Assembly: GCA_904502165.1 (NCBI GenBank)
Contig: CAJGDB010000110.1
Coordinates: 1-5,695 of the forward strand
Direction of reading: 5' to 3'
Length of the DNA: 5,695 nucleotides
Source: an uncultured Akkermansia sp.
GTDB lineage: Bacteria; Verrucomicrobiota; Verrucomicrobiia; Verrucomicrobiales; Akkermansiaceae
Shown: in pieces, positions 4,427-5,695 of the stretch
Layout: the number at the start of each line of letters is the position of its first letter
Position numbering within the stretch: position 1 is the stretch's first letter
The notes under the pieces: model-generated
What the model was told of the DNA's origin: nothing
Databases searched by the model: none
What the model saw: the letters and a program-made list of their open reading frames with translations, nothing else
Program-made: the position numbers and the translations under genes

Positions 4427-4451
4427 GCTCAAATGATGCTATCATGTGAGC
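4427..4451. repeat. Imperfect hairpin upstream of the transposase start
   Basis: GCTCA (4427-4431) pairs with TGAGC (4447-4451), then after an A-G mismatch ATGAT (4433-4437) pairs with ATCAT (4441-4445) around the loop GCT. It lies 13 bases upstream of the transposase start on its strand. The design, two short stems split by one mismatch, mirrors the hairpin at 3953-3976 at the other end, suggesting left-end recognition by the transposase. Alternatively it regulates the transposase mRNA. Confidence 0.5.
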
Positions 4452-4467
4452 AAACTCGTTGCAAGGC

Positions 4468-4593
4468 TTTATGCCACCCACTCACTGCGTTCGGGGTTCC
4501 GGCTCGTTTGTTACACATACCAGGGGTTCCGCGACTACGTCGCTGCACCCCTGTCTATTCTATACCGCCCCTACCGGGGCTCGTATTCGCCCC
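4468..4593 (-). repeat. Right inverted arm of the element
   Basis: This is the reverse-complement partner of 3812-3936, one base longer. Its large hairpin is CAGGGGT (4521-4527) with ACCCCTG (4547-4553), enclosing GCGAC (4531-4535) and GTCGC (4539-4543). All base changes from the left arm fall in loops or linkers, and the stems are unchanged. Confidence 0.85.
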
Positions 4594-4606
4594 ACCAGCA
4601 GCTTGC
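4594..4606. repeat. Right copy of the target-site duplication
   Basis: This exact copy of 3799-3811 is followed by the original end of the interrupted gene: reading on in the same frame gives HQQLAS and a stop at 4611-4613. Confidence 0.8.
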
Positions 4607-4615
4607 CAGCTGACC

Positions 4616-4649
4616 CCCGGCCTGCCCTTTTCCCAGGAGGCCCGCCGGG
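4616..4649. terminator. Weak bidirectional terminator between the original convergent genes
   Basis: CCCGGC (4616-4621) and GCCGGG (4644-4649) form an outer stem; GGCCT (4619-4623) with AGGCC (4638-4642) is a competing inner stem. No U-tract is present. Before the element inserted, this would have been the only structure between the gene starting at 3297 and the minus-strand gene ending at 4671. Confidence 0.3.
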
Positions 4650-4670
4650 ACTTACATTACGCTTATAAAA

Positions 4671-5111
4671 TCACGGGCAATTCAGCTTTTTCTCTGCCTC
4701 ATCAATCAGGCGGGCGATGCACATGGCATCGGGCACATTAAGAAAACCTTTGTCTTCCGAAACACGGCGACCGTAGGTATATTCCATGATGAGGTCGCCC
4801 CTGCCACCGGGGCGATGCACGCGGGAGGTGATGATGCCGGGTTCCAGTGGCCAGGCGTGACGCTGCACGCCGCGCCACCAGTTCGCGCGGTAGACCAGGA
4901 TGCGGCGGTCGGTGAGCACATAGAGCGTGCGGCGCAGGCGGCGCTGCTGCATGAGGGGAAATACCAGCAGCAGCGGGCAAAGCAGCGAGAGCAGAAACAG
5001 CGGCAGCGTGGAGCTGTTCACCACCGGCAGCTGCGGGCGGCCCTGCCACAGCACCTCCTCGCCGGGTAACAGCTCGGTCTTCAAGCGGGTCTGCTCATCC
5101 TGAGTCATCAT
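4671..5111 (-). CDS. Small membrane protein, bacterial PH-domain-like (downstream paralogue)
   Basis: The 146-residue protein begins with a soluble segment carrying LLPGEEVLWQGRP (14-26), then one hydrophobic membrane segment or hairpin (about 35-54), then YVLTDRRILVYR (64-75) and a soluble C-terminus ending in an amphipathic helix. The order E-E-x-L-W-x-G-x-P, membrane segment, Y-x-L-T-x-R-R is typical of small bacterial PH-like (YdbS/YdbT-type) membrane proteins; I infer this from the motif pattern only. It is a clear relative of its upstream neighbour. Its ATG overlaps the neighbour's stop as ATGA, so the two are translationally coupled and probably form a membrane complex. There is no separate Shine-Dalgarno. 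Function unknown. Confidence 0.78.
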   Translation of the reverse strand: MMTQDEQTRLKTELLPGEEVLWQGRPQLPVVNSSTLPLFLLSLLCPLLLVFPLMQQRRLRRTLYVLTDRRILVYRANWWRGVQRHAWPLEPGIITSRVHRPGGRGDLIMEYTYGRRVSEDKGFLNVPDAMCIARLIDEAEKKLNCP

Positions 5112-5689
5112 GCGTCTTCCCTTTCAGCTATGGCTTTTTCCAGAAGTTCCTCCACCAGCCGCACATCGCGGATATCCATGAACCCGAACTCCTCCCAGCC
5201 ATGGTGGTCTTCATTGGGGCGCAAGGAAAAGACCAGATTCCCGCAACCATCCTTTGCCTGCTGATTCGATATCACCATCCCGGGTGCCAGCGGCCAGGAT
5301 TCGCCCTCACCACCGCAGACAATGGCACGGCGGTTCGTGATGGCATAGGCTGTACGCCGCAAATCGGAGGCATGCCACAAAGGCCGCACAATCAACACAC
5401 ACACAGGAACCAGCATGAAGATGAGGGATATCAGACCGACCAGGATTTTTTCCATCACGCCCCCATTAAATTGCCCCGTCAGCAGCAGATACATCATCCC
5501 CGCTCCACCCAGTCCGAAAGGTGCGAAAAAGAAGCAACCGAATATAGAGCTCATGGTGTCGGTATCATTGCTCCAGCGCACAACGGGCCGTCCCGCCCAG
5601 CGCAACTGCTCATCGGGCAGCAGAGAGGAGCGCACCTGCTCACACTGCACCGCATTCAGGCCGAAATCTCTGGGGTCGGCGGATTTCAT
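5108..5689 (-). CDS. Membrane protein, bacterial PH-domain-like (upstream paralogue)
   Basis: The 193-residue protein has SLLPDEQLRWAGRP (22-35), two membrane segments (about 48-70 and 82-103), then YAITNRRAIV (115-124) and a C-terminal FGFMDIRDVRLVEELLEKA helix region. The same order of motifs occurs in the next gene (WQGRP, YVLTDRR, GFLNVPDA), so the pair arose by duplication; this copy has one more membrane segment. ATG 5689 is the first start within the window, but the frame is still open to the window edge (codons TCA, GGA), so a start further upstream cannot be excluded; AGG lies too close to this ATG to be a proper ribosome site. Its stop overlaps the next start by four bases. Confidence 0.75.
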   Translation of the reverse strand: MKSADPRDFGLNAVQCEQVRSSLLPDEQLRWAGRPVVRWSNDTDTMSSIFGCFFFAPFGLGGAGMMYLLLTGQFNGGVMEKILVGLISLIFMLVPVCVLIVRPLWHASDLRRTAYAITNRRAIVCGGEGESWPLAPGMVISNQQAKDGCGNLVFSLRPNEDHHGWEEFGFMDIRDVRLVEELLEKAIAEREDA

Positions 5690-5695
5690 TCCTGA

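Larger units (their letters stand above)
3812..4593 (-). mobile_element. REPtron-like element: Y1 transposase between long inverted arms
   Basis: The 782-bp unit begins and ends with GGGG (as read inward from each end) and contains two inverted arms of about 125 nt (3812-3936 and 4468-4593) around a single complete Y1 transposase gene. A direct repeat of 13 bp (3799-3811 and 4594-4606) flanks it. Removing the unit and one repeat copy joins the gene at 3297 to a stop at 4611-4613 with no loss of frame, so this is a clean insertion between two convergent genes. Palindromic arms with a Y1 transposase recall REP elements with their RAYT gene. A duplicated target is not expected from IS200/IS605 single-strand transposition, so the mobilising mechanism is uncertain. 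Confidence 0.75.

Noticed and set aside
3812..4593. CRISPR array or integron attachment sites in the palindromic arms
   Set aside because: There are only two inverted copies with no regular spacers, and no integrase gene; the arms bracket a Y1 transposase instead.

Overview
The window reads as chromosomal DNA of a gut-type Verrucomicrobium, most likely Akkermansia or a close relative. The main evidence is two secreted proteins ending in the PEP-CTERM tail PEPATATLSLLALAGL plus an arginine cluster and a final Lys, supported by GC-rich coding sequence, an anaerobe-style rubrerythrin and genes with poor Shine-Dalgarno (SD) sites. No 16S or other species marker is present, so the genus is an inference.

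Positions 1-128 hold the end of one PEP-CTERM gene and its terminator. Positions 129-1022 contain no conventional gene, but they hold what I consider the most interesting content: a candidate type I toxin-antitoxin locus. A 25-residue hydrophobic peptide with a strong SD (426-503) is followed on the same strand by a consensus sigma-70 promoter (591-618) and a compact RNA gene of about 75 nt (about 625-698) with its own terminator. The 5' stem-loop of that RNA displays a sequence complementary to the start-codon region of the toxin mRNA, and its linker carries an anti-SD. The target 8-mer GAGAGCAA occurs three times upstream of and within the toxin gene.

Positions 1023-1811 encode a complete PEP-CTERM protein. 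A convergent N-terminal-rubredoxin rubrerythrin (1966-2511, minus) has a near-consensus promoter and a PerR-like inverted repeat just upstream of it, which suggests peroxide control. Divergent from it is nrdR (2782-3273), possibly leaderless, followed by an unrecognised 173-residue gene (3297-3818) that is probably co-transcribed.

The last codons of that gene are interrupted by a 782-bp mobile element (3812-4593). It consists of a Y1/HUH transposase gene (minus strand) bracketed by two imperfect hairpins and then by two long inverted arms of about 125 nt that are about 95% identical. The element is flanked by a 13-bp direct repeat (16 bp counting ambiguous C residues). Removing the element and one repeat copy restores an ORF of the same length that ends Ser instead of Gly. 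This REPtron-like arrangement with a target-site duplication is unusual for a Y1 transposase. The window ends with two translationally coupled minus-strand paralogues of small membrane proteins resembling bacterial PH-domain proteins (4671-5111 and 5108-5689).
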